Assembly (NCBI GenBank): GCA_902552035.1
Contig: CACDFC010000007.1
Span: 1-50,818, forward strand
DNA from: an uncultured Pelagibacteraceae bacterium
Lineage (GTDB): Bacteria; Pseudomonadota; Alphaproteobacteria; Pelagibacterales; Pelagibacteraceae
Direction: 5' to 3'
Length of the DNA: 50,818 bases
Below the pieces are notes generated by a model, which made no database searches, was not told the origin of the DNA, and worked only from the letters and a program-made list of their open reading frames with translations. Positions 10,194 to 18,379 of this stretch are shown piece after piece (position 1 is the stretch's first letter; each line of letters opens with the position of its first letter). The position numbers were made by a program, and so were the translations under genes.

Positions 10194-10225
10194 AAATTAA
10201 ATTCATATATCATAAAAAAAAAAAT

Positions 10226-11071
10226 TTATATAGTTTTAGATAAAATACACCAGTAGTTATTATATGTTTTTTTCATTTTTCTCAGGCCGCTCAATGCGTC
10301 TTTTTTATTATTAAAAAAACCTATCAATGTTGATCCAGAACCTGTCATTCTTGCAAATTTAATACCGGGCAATTTTAACAATTTTTTTTTGATATTTATT
10401 AAAATTGGGTACTGTTTAAAAGCAATTGGCTCTAGATCGTTTTGAAGCCTTATTAAATTGGATATTTTTAAAGAATTTTTATTAATATTTTGAAAATTTG
10501 ATTTTGAATAAAATTTAATATCTCTATAAATTTCCTTTGTTGAACACCCAAACTTTGGTTTTATCAAAATCAAATTTGACCTGAATTTTTTATTAGATTT
10601 TATTAATTTATTTTTACTGTTTAAAAGGCTAGTTTTGATGTCTAAACCAAATAGCACATCTGATCCTATTTTTTTACAGATTTGATATTTTTGTTTCAAA
10701 TTAACATTAAATTGATTTATTTTAATTAAGTAATTCAATATTGTTGAAGCATTAATTGACCCTCCACCTAAACCAGATTTTTGTGGTATATTTTTTTTTA
10801 TTTTAATCAAATATTTTTTATTTTTGAGTAATTTTTTATTATCTAAAATTTCAAGTAATTTTGTTACAGTATTTTTTTTCGGGATCTTCTTTGAGAATTC
10901 ACCATTAAAAATTACCTCGTGTTTTTTGTGATCTGACTGTTTTATATGTATTTCATCATATAGATTTATAAAACATATAAGTGTTTCTATTTTATGAATT
11001 TTTTTTAATTTTTTTAAAACTCTTAATGATAAATTTATCTTTGCATAGGATTTGAGACTTACAAAATTCAT
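10226..11071 (-). CDS. ispE: 4-diphosphocytidyl-2-C-methyl-D-erythritol kinase
   Basis: GHMP-family kinase of the MEP isoprenoid pathway; phosphorylates CDP-ME at the 2-hydroxyl using ATP. The 281 residues show the N-terminal SYAKINLSLRV block (about residues 8-18), the glycine-rich ATP loop PQKSGLGGGSINAS near 91-104, and the C-terminal ARMTGSGSTLIGFF near 241-254. It overlaps the TPR gene upstream by 4 bases. With ispH at 27775 it feeds the isoprenoids used for carotenoids and quinones. Confidence 0.95.
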   Translation of the reverse strand: MNFVSLKSYAKINLSLRVLKKLKKIHKIETLICFINLYDEIHIKQSDHKKHEVIFNGEFSKKIPKKNTVTKLLEILDNKKLLKNKKYLIKIKKNIPQKSGLGGGSINASTILNYLIKINQFNVNLKQKYQICKKIGSDVLFGLDIKTSLLNSKNKLIKSNKKFRSNLILIKPKFGCSTKEIYRDIKFYSKSNFQNINKNSLKISNLIRLQNDLEPIAFKQYPILINIKKKLLKLPGIKFARMTGSGSTLIGFFNNKKDALSGLRKMKKTYNNYWCILSKTI

Positions 11072-12753
11072 AAATTTGATTTATCAGGTCCGTAAATTAA
11101 TTTTTTTTGAATGTCCTTTTTCATTTCTTCTTTTGTATCCTTAAGTTTTAAAACGCTATTCCAAAAATACTTTGCCTGTAATTTTCTATCTAGCATCCAT
11201 AGTATATCTCCATAGTGGTCATTAACAATTGGGTCATCGGGCATGAGTTGTACAGCTTGTATTAAAAATTTTTCTGCATTAACATAGTCGCCAATTAAGT
11301 AATAACCCCAACCAACTGAGTCTATAATATATGGATCATTTTTTTTTTGCTCATAGGCTCTATTCAGCATATCAACTGCCTTTTCAATATTTAATTTTCT
11401 TTCCAACCAACTGTAGGCTAAATAATTCAATACGTGAGGTTCTTCTGGATAAACTTCCAATGATTTTAGTAAGTCTATGTCAGATAAATTATATTTTTCA
11501 ATTCTCTCATAGCTGCCTCCTCTTTTATATAATACATCTGCATAAGTATTAGATTCAGGATCGACCTTTGGCAAAACTAAAGAATAATATAAGATTGATT
11601 TTTCGTACTTTTTAAATTTTTTATAAATATTTCCCATATCATATAAAATTTTTAAATTAGGTTCTTTAATTTTTTTAAAATTACTTTCAATAAATTCAAG
11701 TGATTGATCCTCACCTATCTGTTCAGCTATAATCTGACCAGTTTTTTTTATTTTATACCAGTTATATACTTCATCACTCTTATTAATTTTACGAAGTGCT
11801 TTTTTTGCTAAATTATAATTTTCATTTAAAAAATAATTTTCAGCTAAAAGAGAATGGTTGAAATGAAACTTAGGATTTAAATAATCTGCAATCTGTAAAT
11901 AGAAATTTGATTTTTTAAATATATCTTCAGAGGAATATAAGTTTGCAATTAAATAAAAAAATTCACCTAATAAATCACCTTCATTTTGACATGAGAAATA
12001 ATTATTAATTTTTGTAAAATTAGATTCCTCTATCCATTTTTTTAATTGAAGAATTAATAAGCCGCTGTTAATAGGATCCATATCCTCAGTAACCTGCCTA
12101 ACATCGTCATATCTATTATTTTGAATTAAATAACTTATATAAAAAAATAAATATCTTGAGTAATCACCTTCTCCAGGATCAATAACGTTAAGGAATAAAG
12201 CTTTTGATTTTTGAGAGTTTAAATAACAATGTTGAAATGCATTTGTAATAATACTAAGTTTTCCAAAATTTTCTTTGTTATTTTTTATTATTCTTTCTAT
12301 GAAAAGTTTATTGTAGCTTTTAATAGTTTTAAATATGATAAATTCATATGTCCCTTCTTCGTGATATTTTTCTAGTTCCTCTAAAATTACATTAGCATTA
12401 TTAAATTTCTTATTTCTAATAGAGTCTAATATAAGTAATAATTGAGCTTCAAAAAATTCAGCACTTTTTTTGCCCTTAGAATATTTAATTTGAGTAATAG
12501 CCTTAGATACCTGTCCATTTTCAACTAGCGAAAATAAATATTGTTTTAAAAATTTATCATGCTCATTTAATATAAATTTTGATGAGTTGAAAAACTTTAG
12601 AGATTTTTCATTGTCATAGTTGTTATAAGACAACATTGCAGAAAAATAATTTGACAAATACCTCTGGTTGAATTCAGAGTTAATGTTCACTTTGGAAAAG
12701 CCAATATTTTGATATAAAATAGTAAAGATAATAATTAAAATTCTAAATACCAT
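11068..12753 (-). CDS. Tetratricopeptide-repeat protein, exported
   Basis: A 561-residue protein with a hydrophobic N-terminal signal (about residues 1-20) and helical repeats throughout. The clearest TPR units are in the last 200 residues (for example around YNLSDIDLLKSLEVYPEEP near 420-438, the block with ERKLNIEKAVDMLNRAY near 450-466 and the YVNAEKFLIQAVQLMPDDP block near 489-507). It is likely periplasmic or outer-membrane associated and a scaffold for protein contacts; no catalytic motif is seen. Similar TPR proteins upstream of ispE are common in alphaproteobacteria. The specific function is unknown. Confidence 0.85.
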   Translation of the reverse strand: MVFRILIIIFTILYQNIGFSKVNINSEFNQRYLSNYFSAMLSYNNYDNEKSLKFFNSSKFILNEHDKFLKQYLFSLVENGQVSKAITQIKYSKGKKSAEFFEAQLLLILDSIRNKKFNNANVILEELEKYHEEGTYEFIIFKTIKSYNKLFIERIIKNNKENFGKLSIITNAFQHCYLNSQKSKALFLNVIDPGEGDYSRYLFFYISYLIQNNRYDDVRQVTEDMDPINSGLLILQLKKWIEESNFTKINNYFSCQNEGDLLGEFFYLIANLYSSEDIFKKSNFYLQIADYLNPKFHFNHSLLAENYFLNENYNLAKKALRKINKSDEVYNWYKIKKTGQIIAEQIGEDQSLEFIESNFKKIKEPNLKILYDMGNIYKKFKKYEKSILYYSLVLPKVDPESNTYADVLYKRGGSYERIEKYNLSDIDLLKSLEVYPEEPHVLNYLAYSWLERKLNIEKAVDMLNRAYEQKKNDPYIIDSVGWGYYLIGDYVNAEKFLIQAVQLMPDDPIVNDHYGDILWMLDRKLQAKYFWNSVLKLKDTKEEMKKDIQKKLIYGPDKSNL

Positions 12754-12817
12754 AATTTATATTATGATGTTAGAAGATATAAATCAAAATGACAAATTAA
12801 GCCTAAGTTAAACAATT

Positions 12818-13468
12818 ATGAAAGAAATAGAGTACATATTTGAAAATAAACCGATAAATAGAATCATTACTAAACCAAAAGTAGAAGATAAAATAGACCT
12901 ATTAGAAAAATTAAAAACGAAAATTCAAAATATTGATAATTGTGAATTAAAATCTCAAGCCAAAAAATTAGTTTTTGGTGATGGTAATCCCAATAGTGAA
13001 TTAATGATCGTAGGAGAAGGTCCTGGAGAAAAAGAAGATCAAATGGGAAAGCCTTTTGTTGGTGACGCCGGAACACTTTTAAACAAAATGTTAAAGGCAA
13101 TAGATATTGAGAGAGAGAAAATATATATAACTAATGTTGTTAATTTTAGACCACCTAATAATAGGAAACCAGAACCTGCAGAGATAACAAGATATTCAGA
13201 ATTTTTAAAAACACATGTATCAATTATAAATCCGAAAATATTAGTTTTGATGGGAAGTACAGCTATGGAGTCTTTGTTTGGATCAAAAATTAAAATATCT
13301 AAAGAGAGAGGTATTTGGAAGGAATTAATTGTTAATAATAAAAAATATCTTGTAATGATAACTTTCCATCCTGCTTATTTACTTAGACAACCTGACCAAA
13401 AAAGATATTCATGGGCTGATTTAAAAGAAATAAGAAAAAAAATTGACTCATTGCAATTAAATATTTGA
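12818..13468 (+). CDS. Uracil-DNA glycosylase, family 4-like
   Basis: Base-excision repair enzyme removing uracil from DNA. The 216 residues show the water-activating motif GEGPGEKED near residues 67-75, the uracil-binding TNVVNFRPP near 105-113, and the C-terminal HPAYLL segment near 184-189. The N-terminal block NCELKSQAKKLVFGDGNPNSELM corresponds to the site of the Fe-S cysteines in thermophilic family 4 enzymes, but only one cysteine exists in the whole protein, so the cluster is probably absent. It begins 64 bases from the divergent TPR gene and ends 1 base before rnhB. Confidence 0.88.
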   Translation: MKEIEYIFENKPINRIITKPKVEDKIDLLEKLKTKIQNIDNCELKSQAKKLVFGDGNPNSELMIVGEGPGEKEDQMGKPFVGDAGTLLNKMLKAIDIEREKIYITNVVNFRPPNNRKPEPAEITRYSEFLKTHVSIINPKILVLMGSTAMESLFGSKIKISKERGIWKELIVNNKKYLVMITFHPAYLLRQPDQKRYSWADLKEIRKKIDSLQLNI

Positions 13469-13469
13469 A

Positions 13470-14051
13470 ATGAAAATTTCCATAGCTGGAGTTGATGAAG
13501 TAGGTAGAGGAAGTTTAATCGGACCTGTATATGCAGCAGCTGTTATTTTTAAAAATAATATTGATAAAAAAAAGATAAGAGACTCTAAAAAATTGACAAA
13601 AAAAAACCGTGAAATATTAGAAAAATATATAAAAAAAAATTCTTATTGGTCTATTGGATATGCATCATTAAAGGAGATTGAAAAATTAAATATTTTGAAT
13701 GCTAGTTTATTAGCTATGAAAAGAGCAATCAAAAAGTTAAATATAAAACCTTCGAGTGTTTTAATTGATGGAAATAAAGCCCCAAAAATAGAAAATTATA
13801 ATTTAAAATCTGTGGTAAAAGGTGATGAGAAAATACCTGAAATTTCAGCTGCGTCTATAATTGCAAAGGTAGCGAGAGATAGATTAATTAGAAAATTATC
13901 GAAAAAATTTAATAAATATAAGTGGGATAAAAATGCAGGTTACGGCACTAAGCATCATTTAAGAGCAATAAAGAAATTTGGTGTTACCATATATCATCGC
14001 AAAACTTTTGGTCCTATACACAATATATTGAGTCCTAATAAAATAAGATAA
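13470..14051 (+). CDS. rnhB: Ribonuclease HII
   Basis: Cleaves RNA in RNA-DNA hybrids and at single ribonucleotides in DNA. The 193 residues start with the catalytic GVDEVGRG block (7-14), followed by DSKKLTKKNRE near 38-48, LIDGN near 98-102 and a block with KGDEKIPEISAASIIAKVARD near 116-136. Length is normal. It lies 1 base after the glycosylase gene. A second RNase H, RnhA, is encoded at 29684; carrying both is normal. Confidence 0.96.
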   Translation: MKISIAGVDEVGRGSLIGPVYAAAVIFKNNIDKKKIRDSKKLTKKNREILEKYIKKNSYWSIGYASLKEIEKLNILNASLLAMKRAIKKLNIKPSSVLIDGNKAPKIENYNLKSVVKGDEKIPEISAASIIAKVARDRLIRKLSKKFNKYKWDKNAGYGTKHHLRAIKKFGVTIYHRKTFGPIHNILSPNKIR

Positions 14052-14081
14052 CAAGAAGAGACCATTTTTTTCAATCTATAG

Positions 14082-14110
14082 TTGACGCAGAATCTACGCT
14101 GGAGTCTAAT
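14082..14110 (+). promoter_or_regulatory. Predicted ccrM promoter with two GANTC sites
   Basis: A TTGACG element (14082-14087) is separated by 17 bases from TCTAAT (14105-14110), close to a sigma-70 -35/-10 pair. GAATC at 14090-14094 and GAGTC at 14102-14106 are both GANTC, the expected CcrM target; the second overlaps the -10. Transcription would start near 14117, leaving a leader of only about 7 bases before the ATG at 14124. Methylation feedback is inferred by analogy with other alphaproteobacteria. Confidence 0.6.
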
Positions 14111-14123
14111 TGTATTTTTAAAA

Positions 14124-15197
14124 ATGATTACAAAAAATCTTAATAATAAAATCATCAACGGAGATAGTCTTAAAGAATTAAAAAAAATTCCAGATGAAAC
14201 ATTCGACTTAATTTTTGCAGACCCACCCTATAATTTACAATTACAAAATAGTTTGATTAGACCCGACAGATCAAAAGTTAAAGCGGTAAATGAAAAATGG
14301 GACCAATTTGATAGCTTTAAGACATACGATAAATTTACGAATGACTGGTTAATCGAGTGTAAAAGAGTATTGAAGAAAAATGGATCAATTTGGGTGATTG
14401 GAAGCTATCATAATATATTTAGAGTTGGTAAAGCAATTCAAGATTTGGGCTTTTGGATTTTAAATGATGTAATCTGGAATAAAAACAATCCAATGCCAAA
14501 CTTCAGAGGTACCAGATTTACTAACGCCCATGAAACATTAATTTGGGCTTCTAAAAGTAAAAATTCAAAATATACTTTCAACTATCAATCAATGAAGTCA
14601 TTTAATGATGATTTACAAATGAGATCCACTTGGAATTTGCCGATATGTAATGGCAAAGAAAGATTAAAAAAAAATGGCATAAAAGTTCATTCAACACAAA
14701 AACCAGAATCGTTGCTTCATAGAATTATTTTAGCTTCTTCAAATAAAAATGATTTTATATTAGATCCTTTTTTAGGATCGGGAACAACAGCTGTAGTTTC
14801 TAAGAAACTAGATAGATCCTATTATGGAATTGAAAAAGAAAAAATATATTACGAAGCTGCTAAGAAAAGATTAAGAAGTACAAATGTAATTCAAAATGAA
14901 TATTTAGATACACTTCAAAATAATAAATCTAAACCTAGAATTCCTTTTGGTTCGTTGATTGAATTGGGAGTGATTAAACCTGGAATAGAAATTTATGATG
15001 GCAAGAAAGAAATTTATGCAAAGGTAATGGTTGATGGAAGTATCAAATATAAAAAAAATGAAGGATCAATCCATAAGGTAGCAGCTCAAATATTAGGATC
15101 TGAAAGTTGTAATGGTTGGACTTTTTGGCATTATCAGTCAGGTAATAGCTTAAAGCCAATTGATGATCTCAGACAACGTTTAAGACCAAAAAACTAG
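14124..15197 (+). CDS. ccrM: Cell-cycle-type adenine DNA methyltransferase CcrM (GANTC)
   Basis: Orphan N6-adenine methyltransferase of the beta class, which methylates GANTC and in alphaproteobacteria ties gene expression to replication. From the ATG at 14124 the protein has 357 residues: ADPPYNL near residues 32-38 (catalytic motif), HSTQKPESLLHR near 190-201, the SAM-binding DPFLGSGTTAVVS near 213-225, and a C-terminal RAMA-like domain (about residues 270-350, from IPFGSLIELG to the DDLRQRLR end). A TTG 42 bases upstream keeps the frame open but lies in the predicted -35, so I reject it as the start. The 3' end overlaps the next gene by 4 bases. Confidence 0.94.
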   Translation: MITKNLNNKIINGDSLKELKKIPDETFDLIFADPPYNLQLQNSLIRPDRSKVKAVNEKWDQFDSFKTYDKFTNDWLIECKRVLKKNGSIWVIGSYHNIFRVGKAIQDLGFWILNDVIWNKNNPMPNFRGTRFTNAHETLIWASKSKNSKYTFNYQSMKSFNDDLQMRSTWNLPICNGKERLKKNGIKVHSTQKPESLLHRIILASSNKNDFILDPFLGSGTTAVVSKKLDRSYYGIEKEKIYYEAAKKRLRSTNVIQNEYLDTLQNNKSKPRIPFGSLIELGVIKPGIEIYDGKKEIYAKVMVDGSIKYKKNEGSIHKVAAQILGSESCNGWTFWHYQSGNSLKPIDDLRQRLRPKN

Positions 15198-16327
15198 TTG
15201 TTATAAATTTTCCCCAAGTAACTTTCTAAAAAATTTTTATTTTTTGATAGATGTTTTAAAAAAATATTCCTAAAAAAAACGTTGAATGGATTTGAAAGAT
15301 GAAAGGCAAAATGATTTAATGAAGATCGAAAGTTTATTTGCTTAGTTCTCAAAATCCTATTTTTGTAGTAATCTGACGAATTACTCTTTAAATCATTAAA
15401 AAGTTCGTTTGCAGATTCTATTGATTGCGATGCACCTTGTGCAAATGAGGGTGGAAACGAATAAAATGCATCCCCAGTTAAAAAAATACTATTTGATTGA
15501 GGAATTTGAAATTTTTTACTTACAAAAATTGGAAAGCATTTAATTTTTTTAACTTGCTCAACTAAATTCAGATTTGATTTTGAAGAAATCTGATTTAACA
15601 GGTTGTTTATAAATGTGTTATCATTAAATAAATTCTTATTTGCCATTTCTTCTTGAATTAATTCTTTTCTAATAATTGAGATAAAATTGAATTCTTTACT
15701 TTGGTTTATTGGATAAATTACAAAGTGAAAGTTTGGTCCTAGATATACTGAAATGTCAGAATTTTCGAAGTTTTTTATATTTCCCCTTAGGGCAATTGAA
15801 TTAAAATAATTTGGCAAACCTTTTTCTTTAAATAAGATCTGTTTAGTTTTTGAATAAACACCATCTGCAGCAACTAAAAAATCAAAGTTCTCATTTTCGT
15901 TATCTCTAAAATGTAACGATAATTTATCTTTTATTTTAATATCAACAAGATCTGAATTAAAAAATAACTTTTGAGAAGAAATATTTTCTAAAAGGATTTC
16001 GATAAGTTTTGATCTTTTTAAAGTTGTGTACCTATGACTATGGTTGTTAAAAGCGGAGATATCAATGTCACATATTTTTTTTGAGTTTTTTGCATCAAAA
16101 AAATTAACTTTTTTTGGAAAAAAAACATCATTAGCATTTATTTTTTGAAAACCTATTTTATTTAGTAGATTGATGCTATTTACTGACAATTGTATGCCAT
16201 ATCCATCTGATAAATCCAAGGAGCCTTTTTTTTCAAAAATTTTATAAGAGTAAGATTTATCTTTCTCCAGAAGATTGGCAAAAAACAAACCTGAAATTCC
16301 TGCACCTATTATTGCAACCTTTTTCAT
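15194..16327 (-). CDS. FAD-dependent monooxygenase (UbiH/salicylate hydroxylase-like)
   Basis: A 377-residue flavoprotein with the Rossmann motif IIGAGISGLFFANLL near residues 6-20, a DG motif (VAADGVYSKT near 146-155), and the second FAD motif FLTGDAFYSFPPSFAQGASQS near 283-303. These define the class A aromatic hydroxylase fold used by ubiquinone hydroxylases and by degradative hydroxylases. I cannot choose between ubiquinone synthesis and another substrate. Its start overlaps the mutY stop by 1 base, so the two share a transcript. Confidence 0.8.
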   Translation of the reverse strand: MKKVAIIGAGISGLFFANLLEKDKSYSYKIFEKKGSLDLSDGYGIQLSVNSINLLNKIGFQKINANDVFFPKKVNFFDAKNSKKICDIDISAFNNHSHRYTTLKRSKLIEILLENISSQKLFFNSDLVDIKIKDKLSLHFRDNENENFDFLVAADGVYSKTKQILFKEKGLPNYFNSIALRGNIKNFENSDISVYLGPNFHFVIYPINQSKEFNFISIIRKELIQEEMANKNLFNDNTFINNLLNQISSKSNLNLVEQVKKIKCFPIFVSKKFQIPQSNSIFLTGDAFYSFPPSFAQGASQSIESANELFNDLKSNSSDYYKNRILRTKQINFRSSLNHFAFHLSNPFNVFFRNIFLKHLSKNKNFLESYLGKIYNN

Positions 16328-17316
16328 TAATATCTCATAATTGAATTAAAAATTTTCTTTGTGAAAGATGGTAAAATATAATTCTTAAGATCATTTTTAC
16401 CTATCAGAAAACTATTATTAAAGTATTTATTCTTTTTAATTTTATTAATTGTAATCCTCATATCCATATTTGATATTTTAATATTAATACTTTTATTAAA
16501 AGAGGATTTAAACTTATTTTGATCAATTTCTTTCATTGGAAAAATTAATAAATTTTTTAAAAAATTAAATTTATTATTTTTAATAAGCAAATATTTATTA
16601 TTATTTTCATAAATTTCTGCTTCAAAATATTTTACTTTATTAAATTTATTTTTTGATTTTATTTCAAAATCATTTTTTTTATATGCTGTACAGATTTTGT
16701 TAACTGGACACCCATGACATAACGGATCTTTAGGTTTGCAAATTAAAGCCCCAATTTCCATTATAGCTTGTGCATAATCACTTGGTCGATTAGATTTTCC
16801 AAATAAAGATTTTTTTTTATGCAAATTATCTTTATTAATTTCTTTTTCACTTTTTAAATAAAAAACTCTTTTTAAAATTCTTTCAACATTTCCATCAAGT
16901 GGAATATATTGTTTATTAAATGCTATTGCCATTATTGCAGTTGAAGTGTATTCGCCTATTCCTGGTAAACTTTTTAAATTTTCAATATTGTTCGGTAATC
17001 TACCATTAAAATCTTTAATAATTTTTTGTGCAGTTTTTTTTAAATTTCTTGCTCTAGAATAATATCCAAGTCCTTCCCAGCATTTCATAAGTTTTTTATC
17101 TCTTGTCTTAGCTAGTGTATTTAAGTTTGGAATTTTTTTTATAAAATTATCAAAAAAAGGTATTACTGTTTTTACCTGTGTTTGCTGTAACATTATCTCA
17201 CTAACAAGAGTATAATATTCTTTTTGCTTATTTGTTAAATGTTTCCTCCAAGGTAAATTTCTCTTGTTATTATCGTACCATTTCAGAATTTCTTTTGTTA
17301 TACTTTGACTATTCAT
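16327..17316 (-). CDS. mutY: A/G-specific adenine DNA glycosylase MutY
   Basis: Removes adenine mispaired with 8-oxoguanine. I take the ATG at 17316 (329 residues), not the upstream in-frame start at 17361, because the family begins close to the LKWYDNNKRNLPWR block, here at residues 11-24. Seen are SEIMLQQTQVKTV with the catalytic glutamate near 39-51, the helix-hairpin-helix LPGIGEYTS near 113-121, PLDGNVERI with the catalytic aspartate near 138-146, and an iron-sulfur loop with CKPKDPLCHGCP and a fourth cysteine (about 193-209). The start codon directly abuts that of the divergent DUF721 gene. Confidence 0.94.
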   Translation of the reverse strand: MNSQSITKEILKWYDNNKRNLPWRKHLTNKQKEYYTLVSEIMLQQTQVKTVIPFFDNFIKKIPNLNTLAKTRDKKLMKCWEGLGYYSRARNLKKTAQKIIKDFNGRLPNNIENLKSLPGIGEYTSTAIMAIAFNKQYIPLDGNVERILKRVFYLKSEKEINKDNLHKKKSLFGKSNRPSDYAQAIMEIGALICKPKDPLCHGCPVNKICTAYKKNDFEIKSKNKFNKVKYFEAEIYENNNKYLLIKNNKFNFLKNLLIFPMKEIDQNKFKSSFNKSINIKISNMDMRITINKIKKNKYFNNSFLIGKNDLKNYILPSFTKKIFNSIMRY

Positions 17317-17796
17317 ATGAAATTTAAAAATAATATTAAGCTTAGATATAAAACCATTCAAGGATTAAGATCTTTTAAAGATGTTTTGCCGCCAAAAATC
17401 AAAAGAATAATAATTAATAAAGGTGAAATATATTCAAAAACCTTGGATAATTGGAGATATCTTGTTGGAAATGATTTTTTTAAAATTTGTTATCCAAATT
17501 CTTTTAAGAAGTCTAATAAAGTTGTGAGTAATACACTGGCAATTATGGTTAAAAGAGGTCATGAAATTGATTTGGAGTATTCAAAAAAAGAAATAATTAA
17601 TAAAATAAACACTTTTTTTGGATACAAAGTTGTAGAAAAAATTAGGATTACAACTTTTGAAGGTGAAATAGAAAATAATAAAGAAAAAAAAAATACTGTG
17701 ACAAAAAATAAATTCAAAAAAAAAATTTACGATGTTAAAAATGACATGATAAAAAATTCATTATTAGAACTAACAAAAGTTTACAAAAAAAAATGA
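17317..17796 (+). CDS. DUF721/DciA-like protein (possible helicase loader)
   Basis: A 159-residue protein resembling DUF721, the family that includes the ancestral bacterial replicative-helicase operator DciA. Seen are an N-terminal basic stretch, a QGLRSFKDVLPP block near residues 15-26, a WRYLVGNDF block near 44-52 and an AIMVKRGHEIDLEYSKKEI segment near 71-89. The gene order mutY-DUF721-dsbA-smc is common in alphaproteobacteria and supports the call. A TTG 12 bases upstream is also in frame; the ATG is preferred. A TATACT at 17299-17304 could be its -10, giving a very short leader. The next gene overlaps by 4 bases. Confidence 0.75.
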   Translation: MKFKNNIKLRYKTIQGLRSFKDVLPPKIKRIIINKGEIYSKTLDNWRYLVGNDFFKICYPNSFKKSNKVVSNTLAIMVKRGHEIDLEYSKKEIINKINTFFGYKVVEKIRITTFEGEIENNKEKKNTVTKNKFKKKIYDVKNDMIKNSLLELTKVYKKK

Positions 17797-18371
17797 GGAA
17801 AATAATTTATATTTTATTTTTTGTTATTGGGTTGTGTTCTATAAACCTTAAAGCGGAAATAATACCGATCACTGAAGGACAACATTCTTCAAAAATAAAA
17901 ATGATTGTCTATGAGTCTTTAACTTGTGGTCATTGCGCAGATTTTCATAAAAATGTTTACCCTTTATTAAAAAATAATTTTATAGATAAAGGATTGCTTG
18001 AAATTGAATTTAGAAATTTCCCATTAGATATGGCGGCATTAAATGCAGCAAAAATTGCACATTGTAATAATGATGGAAATTCCGATGTATTGCATTATCT
18101 TTTCGAAAATCACAATAAATGGGTAAAGGGAAGTACTATAGAAGACCTAAACAATAATTTAAAAAAATTACTTAAAGATTCTAGTTTTAGTTTAAATTTT
18201 GAGGAATGTTTAAATAATAAAAAGACAGAAGACCACATTTTAGAAGATCGAATCGAAGGAGCTAAGACTTTTAAAGTAGAAGCTACACCAACACTAATTA
18301 TATCAGGCAAAAAGTTCGAAAAAGCTTTAACTTATAAAAATTTGAAAAAATATTTAGAAAAACTGATATAA
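17793..18371 (+). CDS. Periplasmic DsbA-family thiol oxidoreductase
   Basis: A 192-residue exported thioredoxin-fold protein. The signal peptide spans about residues 1-22, the active site CGHC is near residues 45-48 within a YESLTCGHCADFH block, and the cis-proline element ATPTLI is near 169-174. It probably oxidises or isomerises disulfides in the cell envelope; DsbA and the disulfide isomerase-like members cannot be told apart here. It overlaps the DUF721 gene by 4 bases and precedes smc by 8. Confidence 0.9.
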   Translation: MRKIIYILFFVIGLCSINLKAEIIPITEGQHSSKIKMIVYESLTCGHCADFHKNVYPLLKNNFIDKGLLEIEFRNFPLDMAALNAAKIAHCNNDGNSDVLHYLFENHNKWVKGSTIEDLNNNLKKLLKDSSFSLNFEECLNNKKTEDHILEDRIEGAKTFKVEATPTLIISGKKFEKALTYKNLKKYLEKLI

Positions 18372-18379
18372 CTTTGTGA

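Noticed and set aside
14082-14123. TTG start giving ccrM 14 extra residues
   Set aside because: The TTG is the -35-like element and the family starts near the downstream ATG; the extra residues have no counterpart.
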